DNA of 60,702 nt, taken from the IMG/VR virus record IMGVR_UViG_3300025872_000060, positions 1 through 60,702 of that record, one strand, 5' to 3'. This DNA comes from a virus. Each line of letters opens with the position of its first letter. The first letter of the stretch is position 1. Under the pieces are notes generated by a model. The model searched no databases. It was not told the origin of the DNA and worked only from the letters and a program-made list of their open reading frames with translations. A program made the position numbers and the translations under genes. Below, piece by piece: positions 53,313 to 60,702 of the stretch.

Positions 53313-53809
53313 GTTATCCTCCATGCCTGCTTGGATGCCATATCTCTAAGCTTTGTAGGGCATATCTTTGCCATCTTCGCGGCTTCCGTCTTGGAGTATC
53401 CGTCCAGAAGAGCCTTGCAGATGACTCCAAACTGCTCTGGCAAATCTGAAAGCAAATCATCAAAATTTGACTCTGCGCGAGATGGTATTGATTTTACCGA
53501 GTCTAGGCTTACTTTTTTGAGCCTGTGCTGCCCGTTCCTCCCGTCCTCTCTGCGATGTCCATCTAGAACCATCAACTGGGTTCTTCGGGATAAGAAGGAC
53601 ATGCTCTGACCTCGGGAGGCGATGTACACAAATCCCTCAATTGCGTAGTCATCGCCTCCCTTGCCATCCACCAGGTTCTTGCCCAGCCTGCGCATGTAGC
53701 GAGCGGCGGATGCCGACGCAATGCGTATGTATGACTCAAACTCCTCAGATGTCATGTTCTCCATGAAGGCGGCGAGAACATCCATTTCTGAGGCGGTGAG
53801 ATCACGCAT
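53306..53809 (-). CDS. Sigma-70-like (ECF-type) transcription factor or HTH regulator
   Basis: The 167-residue protein has a region-2-like part (A-A-R-Y-M-R-R-L-G-K-N followed by D-D-Y-A-I-E-G-F-V-Y-I-A), a basic linker and a region-4-like helix-turn-helix L-L-D-G-Y-S-K-T-E-A-A-K-M-A. Size and order resemble small sigma factors. It might direct polymerase to the motif promoters of this genome, which is speculation. CACTAGAATG lies 9 nt before its ATG, so it is read from a nearly leaderless mRNA. Confidence 0.6.
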   Translation of the reverse strand: MRDLTASEMDVLAAFMENMTSEEFESYIRIASASAARYMRRLGKNLVDGKGGDDYAIEGFVYIASRGQSMSFLSRRTQLMVLDGHRREDGRNGQHRLKKVSLDSVKSIPSRAESNFDDLLSDLPEQFGVICKALLDGYSKTEAAKMAKICPTKLRDMASKQAWRITC

Positions 53810-53814
53810 GTCTT

Positions 53815-54015
53815 CTACATTCTAGTGGTCTTCTGGGCGAACCACAGGCAATAAACCCAAGGAATGATCACGATGCCTGCGATTGCTGCTGAAACCCGCA
53901 GCCTGCCTTGATCCATCCATGTCGGAAAATATTCGCCAATCACCAGTAGCGCGATCCCCGCTGCACAGATGGATAGGATGATCGATGCGTAGACGGCGGT
54001 GTGGATGTTTTTCAT
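53815..54015 (-). CDS. Small two-helix membrane protein, 66 residues
   Basis: Starts M-K-N-I-H-T-A-V-Y-A-S. Two hydrophobic helices (about 8-28 and 42-60). Its last codons, T-R-M, are the translated CACTAGAATG signal of the sigma-like gene. Overlaps the upstream gene by 4 nt. Confidence 0.65.
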   Translation of the reverse strand: MKNIHTAVYASIILSICAAGIALLVIGEYFPTWMDQGRLRVSAAIAGIVIIPWVYCLWFAQKTTRM

Positions 54016-54926
54016 TCTTCATCTCCTTCAGAGGCTTTGTCGGGATCCACAAGCCGGCATCCGCTGGTAGTGAGATCCCTCCAGTATTGCGCCCGCTTTT
54101 CAGCGCAGCATTCGTGATATGCAAAGTCCGCACCTGCGAGACAGGTAATAAAAGCCCCTAAAGATCCGATCCCACCAAGGATAAGACATCCCTTCATGCA
54201 TGCCGCGACGGCTGGACCAGAATATGCGCAATGGCTGGCACACCATTTGAAGAGCCCTGCTCCTAGGGTCAGCGAAGCTGGCACACATGCAGCGATGAGC
54301 ATGAAGTATCTTGCGCTGCAGCCATGCAATCCCTCCCTGAGCGAGCGGAGGAATCCGCAGCATTGGATGCCACCCTTGCCCATCCACTCGGGATCGTAAC
54401 ACTCGATGTGACTTCCGCCCTCCTCCGAAGTGGGCTGAATGTCTTCGATGTAAGAATGTGCCTCTTCTTCCGTTTCCATCATCCGCAGGGGAATAATTGA
54501 AGATACTGATGCAGCGACGGCATTCTTACCGCCATCATCTACCCTTACCTGTTGGTCGAGTACTGCGACAACGAAATGATGTGCGCAGCCATCCTGCACC
54601 GTGAATCCAGAGGCGATAGAAACGATCTGCTCATGCGCGAACAAATGACCCGATGAGCTGAAGACTTCTGATGAAATTACAGGATCGATACGAATCCTGT
54701 TGGTTTCGATCCACAAGTTCTCGCTAAGAACTTGCCCAGAAGCATCAACCCATGAAACGATAGATCCTTCAATGACGAGCGCTTGCTCGCTGGCATTTAG
54801 CCTATTCCCCGTAGCCATTTCCCACTGCTTGCAGACCTTCATATCGTTCCAATCAGCCAAGCATTTATTGGAGAATGCACACCCAATCACGAGCAAAGAC
54901 AAAAACTTACAGAAAGTGTTAGGCAT
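54012..54926 (-). CDS. Secreted or membrane Cys-rich protein, 304 residues
   Basis: An N-terminal signal peptide (M-P-N-T-F-C-K-F-L-S-L-L-V-I-G to A24) is followed by a soluble part with P-V-I-S-S-E-V-F-S-S-S-G and many Cys, and then hydrophobic helices around 205-235 and 242-270 (Y-F-M-L-I-A-A-C-V, L-I-L-G-G-I-G-S-L-G). Ends in an acidic tail. No known family recognised. It is coupled to the 66-residue membrane protein. Confidence 0.65.
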   Translation of the reverse strand: MPNTFCKFLSLLVIGCAFSNKCLADWNDMKVCKQWEMATGNRLNASEQALVIEGSIVSWVDASGQVLSENLWIETNRIRIDPVISSEVFSSSGHLFAHEQIVSIASGFTVQDGCAHHFVVAVLDQQVRVDDGGKNAVAASVSSIIPLRMMETEEEAHSYIEDIQPTSEEGGSHIECYDPEWMGKGGIQCCGFLRSLREGLHGCSARYFMLIAACVPASLTLGAGLFKWCASHCAYSGPAVAACMKGCLILGGIGSLGAFITCLAGADFAYHECCAEKRAQYWRDLTTSGCRLVDPDKASEGDEE

Positions 54927-55165
54927 AAGCCCTCCTTTCCTACATGATATGTTGTAAACTTATTCTTGCAAGGCATTTAGGCAGCAAATTTGCGTTTTAA
55001 ACATGCAAAAAACTTGGCTGTTTTATTTATCCGACGAAGGCTGATATAGATGCATTTTCTATTCTTTTAAAAACAAAGTTATTGCCTACATGCGTAATAG
55101 CATAAAGTTTGTGCAGGATAAAAGTTTTAATTGCTTTAACATTGACTTTACGAGGGGGGGGAGTA
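54927..55165. other. Divergent AT-rich intergenic region
   Basis: About 240 bp between divergent genes, much richer in A and T than the rest of the window. It should contain promoters for both directions. No gene is visible; the plus-strand site GAGGGGGGGGAG lies at its end, just before the start at 55166. Confidence 0.5.
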
Positions 55166-55858
55166 ATGCACAAAGAGTCCAATAACATACATGGCGAAAG
55201 CGCTACCCATGTTTGCCCTGAATGTTCAAGGCAATGTGCAGAGTGCAAAGAAAAAATTAGCAAAATGGAAAGTAAGATGCTAAAAATGACAATAGCTCTT
55301 ACATCCGCTTTTACCCTGCTTGGTCAGCATGCCATAGGATATATCGTAGACATACTAAATAAAACTGATAAAATAGTTGGAAAAGATATTCCTCAAGATT
55401 CTGCAAGCAGTGCTGGAAAAATTGGATATAGATTCGATGCCAAAAAATCGAATCAAACAATTAACTTTACTTCACATTTTAATCCCTACAGCGATGCGCT
55501 CCAGGATACAGAAGGCGCAAAACAGACATTTCTTGTAGATGCAAAAAAGCACAATTCGCCATCAGCAATTAAAGGTTCATATTCAAGCGAGTGGATATTG
55601 TCTAAACCTCAAGACTTAAACCATGGATATTTTTTAACAACAGATAATATCCCTGAGTTGGTTTTAGATAATATGCATATGGTTTCAAAATTACACGATA
55701 TGGTAGAATTGACTGCTGCACCATTAGTTAATGACACTGACTACAATTCCAGTGCGAGCATGCTTCAAAGCTCTATAAGCAATTACAATATTCCTAATCC
55801 AAGCACCATATGCATATTGGCATTTGGCGGATTGGCAAACATTAGATCTAGATACTAA
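55166..55858 (+). CDS. Zinc-ribbon protein with membrane segment and PEP-CTERM-like tail, 230 residues
   Basis: ATG at 55166 follows a GGGGGGAG site. The N-terminus has C-P-E-C-S-R-Q-C-A-E-C (a small Cys cluster), then a hydrophobic segment (about 37-57), a Asn/Ser-rich middle and an end N-P-S-T-I-C-I-L-A-F-G-G-L-A-N-I-R-S-R-Y, like a PEP-CTERM sorting tail (P-E-P-S-x, hydrophobic, Arg). The gene is strongly AT-rich compared with the rest of the window, a sign of transfer. The combination is odd and function unknown. Confidence 0.65.
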   Translation: MHKESNNIHGESATHVCPECSRQCAECKEKISKMESKMLKMTIALTSAFTLLGQHAIGYIVDILNKTDKIVGKDIPQDSASSAGKIGYRFDAKKSNQTINFTSHFNPYSDALQDTEGAKQTFLVDAKKHNSPSAIKGSYSSEWILSKPQDLNHGYFLTTDNIPELVLDNMHMVSKLHDMVELTAAPLVNDTDYNSSASMLQSSISNYNIPNPSTICILAFGGLANIRSRY

Positions 55859-55876
55859 AAGGATAATGGGGGAATC

Positions 55877-56509
55877 ATGAAAAATTTATTTGTATTGACA
55901 ACTTGTTTATGTATGGGCGCACAAGCTGGCGCCGATTTGGTGGATGGAAGTTTCGAATCTTTCGATGTGCCTGGATATGGATTCTATTCTGGAGGATTCG
56001 ATACGCCATGGCTCACGACAGCTCCCGATAATCTAATTGAGGGGTGGTCAGATGGATTTCTCGGCGTGCCCGCGTATGAAGGCAGCCACTTTGCGGAACT
56101 CAACGCGAACTACGCATCGACGCTCTATCAAGATGTCAACGGTCTCGGCGACTTCCAGCAGATCAACTGGCGTTTCGCGCACAGGGGCCGCGACGGCGTC
56201 GACACCATGAGGTTCACCATCACCGACCTCGGCACCGATCAGCAGTTCGGCGGCGGCGATGACACGATACTCTTCACGGGAGATTTTTCCGACGGAAACA
56301 CGGCATGGGGTCTTTACGGCGGTACTGTCACCTCCGTAGGCAATCTAACTAGGTTTGCCTTCGAGGCACTAAGCGCAGTCGGCGGAAGCACGCAGGGCAA
56401 CTTCCTCGATGATTGCGGATTTGGACAAAATGTCGTGGTTCCCGCTCCAGGAGCCGCATCATTGCTATTGCTGGCAGGGGTTTTGTGTGGAAGAAAAAGA
56501 AGAAGATAA
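55877..56509 (+). CDS. Secreted PEP-CTERM protein, 210 residues
   Basis: An N-terminal signal peptide (M-K-N-L-F-V-L-T-T-C to A19) precedes a beta-rich domain with G-S-F-E-S-F and F-A-E-L-N-A-N-Y, typical of PEP-CTERM cargo. The C-terminus is V-V-P-A-P-G-A-A-S-L-L-L-L-A-G-V then G-R-K-R-R-R: motif, hydrophobic helix and basic end of the exosortase sorting signal, V-P-A-P-G-A type. It is likely exported and processed by a host exosortase. Confidence 0.85.
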   Translation: MKNLFVLTTCLCMGAQAGADLVDGSFESFDVPGYGFYSGGFDTPWLTTAPDNLIEGWSDGFLGVPAYEGSHFAELNANYASTLYQDVNGLGDFQQINWRFAHRGRDGVDTMRFTITDLGTDQQFGGGDDTILFTGDFSDGNTAWGLYGGTVTSVGNLTRFAFEALSAVGGSTQGNFLDDCGFGQNVVVPAPGAASLLLLAGVLCGRKRRR

Positions 56510-56522
56510 AGGTTTATTTAAA

Positions 56523-57380
56523 ATGATTAAGTTATCTACAATTGCATGCATGATAGCCGTAGCTGGATGCGCTACACCAGAAAAGCGGCATGCTCCAATT
56601 GCTTCGGAAAAATCATCATTAACGATGATATCCTCAATGGCGGAGCATATGGAGCGCGAGAATCAGGACATATCTCGTGATGCCATCTCTATACAAAAGG
56701 ATATAGCATCGGCAGATAAGGATCTTGATTCCATTTACGACATGATTCCAGATGCGGGGCAGGAGACGCTGGACATAGCCATAGATAAGATATGGGAAGC
56801 GGAACAGAATGCCAAGCAGATCTCGGACAGTGCTACAAGGCTTCAGGAGGAGATAGATAAGCTTGAAGTCGTCACGACGCAGGTAAAGGATGTAGAGCAA
56901 AGGCTCACCGAGTTGCAAAGCGCGGAAGCAGAGACTAGAGCGAAGGCAATGGAGAAACTTTACGGGTACATAACTCTGTTCTTCGCGCTTGGTTTCTTGG
57001 TGGTTACTGCTGGCGCGGTCGTCGCTTTCTTCGTTAACAAATCCCTCGGCTTTATCATGATGCTCGTAGGAGGAATCATGATAGGATTCGCAGCGGCCAG
57101 CCAATACTACCTTCAGCAGATAGCTTTGGTGGGAGGGATACTTCTAGGAATACTGGTCGCTTCCGGGCTCGTTTTCATGATATTGAGCATGATCAAGGGC
57201 AAGAAGACCGAAGACACTCTCGACGAAGTGATACAAATAATAAAGGTTCTCATGGAGACCATGGAACCTGGAGAGAAGGACAGGATATTCGGGAAGAACG
57301 GGATAGCGGAAAACGCCAAGTCAGATCTTACGAAGAAGGTTCTGGCTCAAATATCTCCCGACGCATCAGGCAAGAAATAA
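56523..57380 (+). CDS. Lipoprotein with coiled coil and membrane helices, 285 residues
   Basis: Signal with lipobox V-A-G-C (C16) is followed by a coiled coil (about 40-150, with D-V-E-Q-R-L-T-E-L-Q) and three or four hydrophobic helices (about 150-225). The C-terminal 45 residues are charged and helical. The product may span from an outer-leaflet anchor into the inner membrane. Spanin-like or envelope function is possible, but the helices make it unusual. It follows the PEP-CTERM gene by 13 nt. Confidence 0.65.
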   Translation: MIKLSTIACMIAVAGCATPEKRHAPIASEKSSLTMISSMAEHMERENQDISRDAISIQKDIASADKDLDSIYDMIPDAGQETLDIAIDKIWEAEQNAKQISDSATRLQEEIDKLEVVTTQVKDVEQRLTELQSAEAETRAKAMEKLYGYITLFFALGFLVVTAGAVVAFFVNKSLGFIMMLVGGIMIGFAAASQYYLQQIALVGGILLGILVASGLVFMILSMIKGKKTEDTLDEVIQIIKVLMETMEPGEKDRIFGKNGIAENAKSDLTKKVLAQISPDASGKK

Positions 57381-57384
57381 CCGC

Positions 57385-57912
57385 TCATTTCAAATCCTCA
57401 CAATCAATTGAACTAGCAGAGGAAGATTCGATGTTCAAGTGTTTGTAGGGCGGTGAATATATTGGGCATGAGTCTACAAGTACGGCAACGCCAGCTTCTC
57501 GCAGTTCGTTCTCAAACATGAGAACCAGCCGTTCTGTTCGTGCCATCCCAAGTATCGATACAAAATATGGAGGGATGCTGATGTGAGACCTAGTCATCAC
57601 ATCCTCTTTGAAATTGCATGACCTATCGTTGAATTCTTTGGTCACTTCGCTCTCAGTCATCTGCTTCCTATTTGCCGCTGACCAAATATTTAGTTCTAAA
57701 TTAGATTCAGATGTGATCGCTGCATAGATGCGTTCTCTGACATCCCACTGCGTGCTGCCAATAGGAATAGCGCTCGATGGAAAAACAAAGGCATCATCCA
57801 ATTCGGACTCATCTATTTTATCTGTTTCTTTAAAGATATAAAGAATTGAAATGAGCAGACACACGGAAAAAACAATGAAACAAAAAAGCAATAGCAATGC
57901 GGAGTCTTGCAT
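57385..57912 (-). CDS. Membrane-anchored protein, 175 residues
   Basis: One N-terminal helix (about 5-27) precedes a soluble domain with S-Q-W-D-V-R-E-R-I-Y-like segment (T-Q-W-D-V-R-E-R), F-V-S-I-L-G-M-A-R and L-M-F-E-N-E-L-R-E. No family recognised. Convergent with the plus-strand lipoprotein gene. Confidence 0.65.
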   Translation of the reverse strand: MQDSALLLLFCFIVFSVCLLISILYIFKETDKIDESELDDAFVFPSSAIPIGSTQWDVRERIYAAITSESNLELNIWSAANRKQMTESEVTKEFNDRSCNFKEDVMTRSHISIPPYFVSILGMARTERLVLMFENELREAGVAVLVDSCPIYSPPYKHLNIESSSASSIDCEDLK

Positions 57913-57945
57913 GTCTTTATTTTAGCCTCACCCCGTGAGGAGTAG

Positions 57946-58167
57946 TTATTTTTTGTAGATTTCTTCGGTGTATTTTGCGACTGAAGCAGCAATTTCTTCT
58001 CTATTTACCTGAATATGCGAAGCAAACATGCATGAAAGCTTCACTCGACCCGATCCGCTGGCGCGCAAAATCTCGATGATGCCGATGGGATCATTCGGAT
58101 CCCCAATGACGATTTTTTCCCCTGTGCAGCGGCTGATAACCAGATTCTTAGCATCCTTGACTTCCAT
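57946..58167 (-). CDS. csrA: CsrA/RsmA family translational regulator
   Basis: The 73-residue protein fits CsrA: after seven residues, N-L-V-I-S-R-C-T-G-E-K-I-V-I-G-D, a strand region I-I-E-I-L-R-A and V-K-L-S, then I-Q-V-N-R-E-E-I. Conserved positions of the dimeric beta-barrel (L-x-x-S-R, G-E, I-G-D, R-E-E-I) are present. CsrA binds GGA in leaders of mRNAs; many genes in this window have A/GGGA near their start. The phage copy may rewire host or its own translation. TGCTACAATTG upstream is a candidate promoter. Confidence 0.85.
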   Translation of the reverse strand: MEVKDAKNLVISRCTGEKIVIGDPNDPIGIIEILRASGSGRVKLSCMFASHIQVNREEIAASVAKYTEEIYKK

Positions 58168-58195
58168 AACTTGATTCCTTTCTAGGCTTCAGAAC

Positions 58196-58208
58196 GGGTC
58201 AATTGTAG
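58196..58208 (-). promoter_or_regulatory. GCTACAATTG signal upstream of csrA
   Basis: The minus strand reads TTGCTACAATTGACC about 35 nt before the start of csrA. TACAAT is the same -10-like hexamer as in the other signals, without the following ATG. Confidence 0.4.
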
Positions 58209-58255
58209 CAAGTTATTTACAGCTTGTCAATCAAAAAACAGAATCTGGCGGAAAA

Positions 58256-58477
58256 TTACAGCCTGCCGTCTCTGCACATCTGGGCTATTCTCTTCGCCTT
58301 CTTCCTATCGCCTATTGTGGCCAGCCACATCCATCCAGTGTCGAACTCTGGTATGCAGAAATCTATGCGGTAAACCCGCTCGCGCTTGTCGTCTGTCTGC
58401 TCCACAATGCGGGTTAATACCTGCTTTTCTATCCTCACACCAGCCTTGGACTTCTCTTCCTTTTCTCGGTGAGACAT
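58256..58477 (-). CDS. Hypothetical protein, 73 residues
   Basis: Starts M-S-H-R-E-K-E-E-K at 58477 after GGAGGGG. Contains R-V-Y-R-I-D-F-C-I-P-E-F and a Lys/Arg helix A-K-R-I-A-Q-M-C-R. No family recognised. Confidence 0.65.
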   Translation of the reverse strand: MSHREKEEKSKAGVRIEKQVLTRIVEQTDDKRERVYRIDFCIPEFDTGWMWLATIGDRKKAKRIAQMCRDGRL

Positions 58478-58503
58478 ATTCCCCTCCAACATGTGGCTGA
58501 AAT

Positions 58504-58701
58504 TTAGCCGTTAAGTACATTCAATGCATTATCTATTTTTGTTTGCAAATCTATTATCTTTGCGCCTATGGCTTTGCAGCATATTTTAACATTAGGATCT
58601 TTGTTCCACATCGGAGTGTTGCTCAATATATCTACAAGAATTGTAAGAGCGTTATCCGGTGTTATTTCATCGGATCCTTCTGGCGTGATTGAATCTGGCA
58701 T
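58504..58701 (-). CDS. Hypothetical protein, 65 residues
   Basis: Starts M-P-D-S-I-T-P-E-G. Contains L-T-I-L-V-D-I-L-S-N-T and I-I-D-L-Q-T-K-I-D-N-A-L. Helical; no family recognised. Lies between thioredoxin and the 73-residue gene. Confidence 0.6.
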   Translation of the reverse strand: MPDSITPEGSDEITPDNALTILVDILSNTPMWNKDPNVKICCKAIGAKIIDLQTKIDNALNVLNG

Positions 58702-58758
58702 ATTGTTCTCCTTTGTCTGATATTACATTCATTTTGTCACAATGACCTGCAAGATTGT

Positions 58759-59100
58759 TCAGCCAAGTAATTCATCAATTGACTTCTTATAGTCGTTGAT
58801 AGAACGTATTCCAACGAGCCTGGCAACTTCCTTGCCACGATGCCATAAGGTGACAGTAGGAAGAGCAGTGATATTGCATGACATGGCTAATGATGTATTA
58901 TTATCGCAGTTGACCTTAACCACAGCAGCCCTTCCTTCGTATTCCTTAGCGAGTTGGTTCATAACTGGAGTTATCATCCTGCATGGACCGCACCATACAG
59001 CCCACCAATCCACCAATACTGGTATGTCGCTTCTAACAACGAGAGAATCGAATTCCTCGCTGCCAATATCTATAGCTTTTACATTTACTTCTTCACCCAT
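58759..59100 (-). CDS. trxA: Thioredoxin
   Basis: The 113-residue protein has the thioredoxin fold order with V-D-W-W-A-V-W-C-G-P-C-R (active site C37/C40), then P-V-M-N-Q-L-A-K-E-Y, V-K-V-N-C-D-N and the cis-Pro T-A-L-P-T-V. It reduces protein disulfides; phage copies may support ribonucleotide reductase or a polymerase as in T7. It follows gmd by 10 nt on the same strand, so the two are likely co-transcribed. Confidence 0.95.
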   Translation of the reverse strand: MGEEVNVKAIDIGSEEFDSLVVRSDIPVLVDWWAVWCGPCRMITPVMNQLAKEYEGRAAVVKVNCDNNTSLAMSCNITALPTVTLWHRGKEVARLVGIRSINDYKKSIDELLG

Positions 59101-59110
59101 TTTTCCTCTT

Positions 59111-60136
59111 TTAGACTATATCTTGTAATGTTTTCTCTCTGTATGCCAGATCAAGGTCATGCTCCACCATCATCTTCGCCAATTGTTCAACAGATACTTT
59201 AGGATCCCATCCAAACTTTTTCTTAGCTTTCGAAGGATCTCCAAGCAGCTGATCGACTTCAGCTGGTCGAAAATATCTAGGATCTATTTCGACGAAATCC
59301 CTATAGTCAAGTCCTGCTGCGGAGAAAGCCATCTCACAGAAGTCTCTGACAGATACCATCCTTCCAGTAGCTATTACATAATCACTTGGTTCATCTTGCT
59401 GAAGCATGAGCCACATGGCTTCTACAAAATCTCCAGCGAACCCCCAATCTCGTAAGGCATCCATATTTCCAAGATAAAGTTTCTTCTGAATGCCCATCTT
59501 TATGCGACCAACGGCTCTCGTGATCTTGCGCGTCACAAATGTCTCGCCACGGCGCGGACTTTCGTGATTGTATAGAATTCCGCATGATGCGTGTATTCCA
59601 TAACTTTCTCTATAATTTATTGTAAGCCAATGAGAAAACAACTTGGCGCATCCGTAGGGTGATCGCGGCCAGAAAGGAGTCGTCTCCTTCTGCGGCACTT
59701 CCTGCACCTTGCCAAACATCTCGCTGGAAGATGCTTGATAGAAACGGATAGTCTTTCCAGAATACTCTTGCGCACACTTGACTGCGTTAAGTATCTTTGC
59801 CGTACCTATCGCATCTATCTCGCATGTATAAACTGGCTGGTCAAAAGAAATCTTCACATGGCTTTGTGCCGCGAGATTGTAAACTTCGTCTGGGCTAATC
59901 TTGCTAACTATTGAAGAAATGCATGAAGCATCTGTCATGTCGCCATGATGCAAGAAGAATCTTGTCTCTGGATCTCGTGGATCCTTCATGAGATGATCTA
60001 TCCTCTCCGTGTTGAAGCTTGATGACCTTCTCACCATTCCATGGACGGTGTAACCTTTTTTGAGAAGAAATTCAGAAAGGTAGCTTCCGTCCTGTCCCGT
60101 CACTCCTGTTATGAACGCAATTTTCCTGTTAGGCAT
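59111..60136 (-). CDS. gmd: GDP-mannose 4,6-dehydratase
   Basis: The 341-residue protein has [11 protein letters not shown] (Rossmann), [27 protein letters not shown] and S-P-Y-G-C-A-K (YxxxK), then [16 protein letters not shown], diagnostic of Gmd. It converts GDP-mannose to GDP-4-keto-6-deoxymannose, the substrate of the fucose synthase at 49954. The two genes are 9 kb apart, both on the minus strand. Confidence 0.96.
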   Translation of the reverse strand: MPNRKIAFITGVTGQDGSYLSEFLLKKGYTVHGMVRRSSSFNTERIDHLMKDPRDPETRFFLHHGDMTDASCISSIVSKISPDEVYNLAAQSHVKISFDQPVYTCEIDAIGTAKILNAVKCAQEYSGKTIRFYQASSSEMFGKVQEVPQKETTPFWPRSPYGCAKLFSHWLTINYRESYGIHASCGILYNHESPRRGETFVTRKITRAVGRIKMGIQKKLYLGNMDALRDWGFAGDFVEAMWLMLQQDEPSDYVIATGRMVSVRDFCEMAFSAAGLDYRDFVEIDPRYFRPAEVDQLLGDPSKAKKKFGWDPKVSVEQLAKMMVEHDLDLAYREKTLQDIV

Positions 60137-60151
60137 GCCATTATTTCGGCA

Positions 60152-60373
60152 TTAGTCCGAGCCAGCTTTATATTTGATCTTGCCTAAAGAGAAGTCAAGC
60201 ACTTCGTCTAGGTTGGGTATATTGCCCGTTTTGTCGAATATCTTCCAAGCGAAGTAGCTGCTGCATGCTTGTTCCGGTTCCACGCATCGCTTTCCCCATT
60301 CGCTTTTCATCTTTTTAAGAGAATGCATTTTCTTCAAGGTGGATGCATGCATGCTTATTACTTTTGATTTCAT
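60152..60373 (-). CDS. Hypothetical protein, 73 residues
   Basis: Starts M-K-S-K-V-I-S-M-H at 60373. Basic helical start followed by C-S-S-Y-F-A-W-K-I-F-D-K-T-G. No family recognised. Ends 16 nt before gmd, so it is probably co-transcribed. Confidence 0.6.
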   Translation of the reverse strand: MKSKVISMHASTLKKMHSLKKMKSEWGKRCVEPEQACSSYFAWKIFDKTGNIPNLDEVLDFSLGKIKYKAGSD

Positions 60374-60379
60374 CAAAAA

Positions 60380-60700
60380 TCAACTCCGAGATGTGTTGAA
60401 TGATTCGCAAATAGAATTTAAATCCTGCATGCGTATCTTCGGCACATTCATTTCTATGTTATTCTCCCTAATTATAGACATCGCTCCCATGAAGGCTTCA
60501 AGCAATTTCGCGGTTCGGGCTTTCAATGCTTCGTTCTCTAAACTTATTTTTTCGTTTTCGACTAGGAGTTTAGACACCATGTATTTCATGAAGCGCCGTG
60601 ATTCGACATCTCCATGAGAGTCAAAATCCCTCATCAAATCTTCCATGCCATCTATAGCGGCAAATGAAATAAACTCAGATGAATGCGCCATCATTTCCAT
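60380..60700 (-). CDS. Hypothetical coiled-coil protein, 106 residues (start near window edge)
   Basis: The frame is open to the window edge with M-E-M-M-A-H-S-S-E-F at its upstream end, so the true start may lie outside. Contains a coil L-L-V-E-N-E-K-I-S-L-E-N-E-A-L-K-A-R. No family recognised. Confidence 0.55.
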   Translation of the reverse strand: MEMMAHSSEFISFAAIDGMEDLMRDFDSHGDVESRRFMKYMVSKLLVENEKISLENEALKARTAKLLEAFMGAMSIIRENNIEMNVPKIRMQDLNSICESFNTSRS

Positions 60701-60702
60701 TT

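Noticed and set aside
54927-55263. A minus-strand frame across 55027-55263
   Set aside because: It lies antisense to the start of the plus-strand zinc-ribbon gene and has no ribosome site; composition reflects only AT-rich DNA.

Overview
This window looks like part of a large, mostly GC-rich bacteriophage (or phage-like element) genome. Almost every gene lies on the minus strand in tightly packed, mostly unrecognised small ORFs, with two holin-like membrane proteins, three tRNAs (Gly-UCC, Arg-CCU, Lys-UUU), a tyrosine recombinase, a UV-damage endonuclease and several host-like auxiliary genes (ClpS, CsrA, thioredoxin, Gmd/fucose synthase). No capsid, tail, terminase or polymerase gene is seen, so the phage assignment is an inference. 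Two plus-strand secreted proteins end in PEP-CTERM-like tails, one of the V-PAPGA type often seen in Planctomycetes (Phycisphaerae); this hints at such a host or at transfer from one.

Layout. 1-1.26 kb: an incomplete gene and two holin-like genes. 1.3-1.9 kb: 24-bp iteron-like repeats and microsatellites. 1.65-32.7 kb: an array of about 55 small minus-strand genes, nearly every transcription/translation unit preceded by the same short motif GGCGTCAAAAC about 15-17 nt before the start codon and, in the first 9 kb, followed by GC-rich hairpins. Recognisable members are a UvsE endonuclease, ClpS, an SPFH-like membrane protein, a histone H1-like protein with a winged-helix tail, and a MoxR AAA+ ATPase next to a VWA/metallopeptidase protein. 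32.7-33.8 kb: two plus-strand genes. 33.7-39.9 kb: integrase operon, a roughly 0.9 kb non-coding, repeat- and hairpin-rich region, and small operons, with a strand-biased CAGTG[GC]G oligomer throughout.

39.84-42.77 kb holds the most remarkable system: a CRISPR array of ten clear 36-bp repeats plus a degenerate terminal one, and a compact 623-residue type V (TnpB/Cas12-like) effector with D/E/D RuvC residues but no zinc-ribbon cysteines. Between them lies an inverted partial repeat (anti-repeat) followed by a terminator, a candidate tracrRNA-like RNA. No Cas1, Cas2 or Cas4 is present. 42.8-54.9 kb: further small genes, a family of winged-helix-like paralogues ending in a D-P-[LI] signature, GDP-fucose synthase, tRNA-Lys, a sigma-like factor and membrane proteins. 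55.1-57.4 kb: three plus-strand, secreted or membrane genes of different composition. 57.4-60.7 kb: CsrA, thioredoxin, GDP-mannose dehydratase and small unknowns.

Genes seem to be driven in two ways. The left array uses GGCGTCAAAAC at each gene. From about 18.5 kb rightwards a second signal, CACTA[CG]AATG, which contains a TA[CG]AAT -10-like hexamer, sits only 7-11 nt before several start codons, including that of the CRISPR effector, the sigma-like factor and tRNA-Lys. All functional statements rest on reading motifs by eye; no database search was possible.
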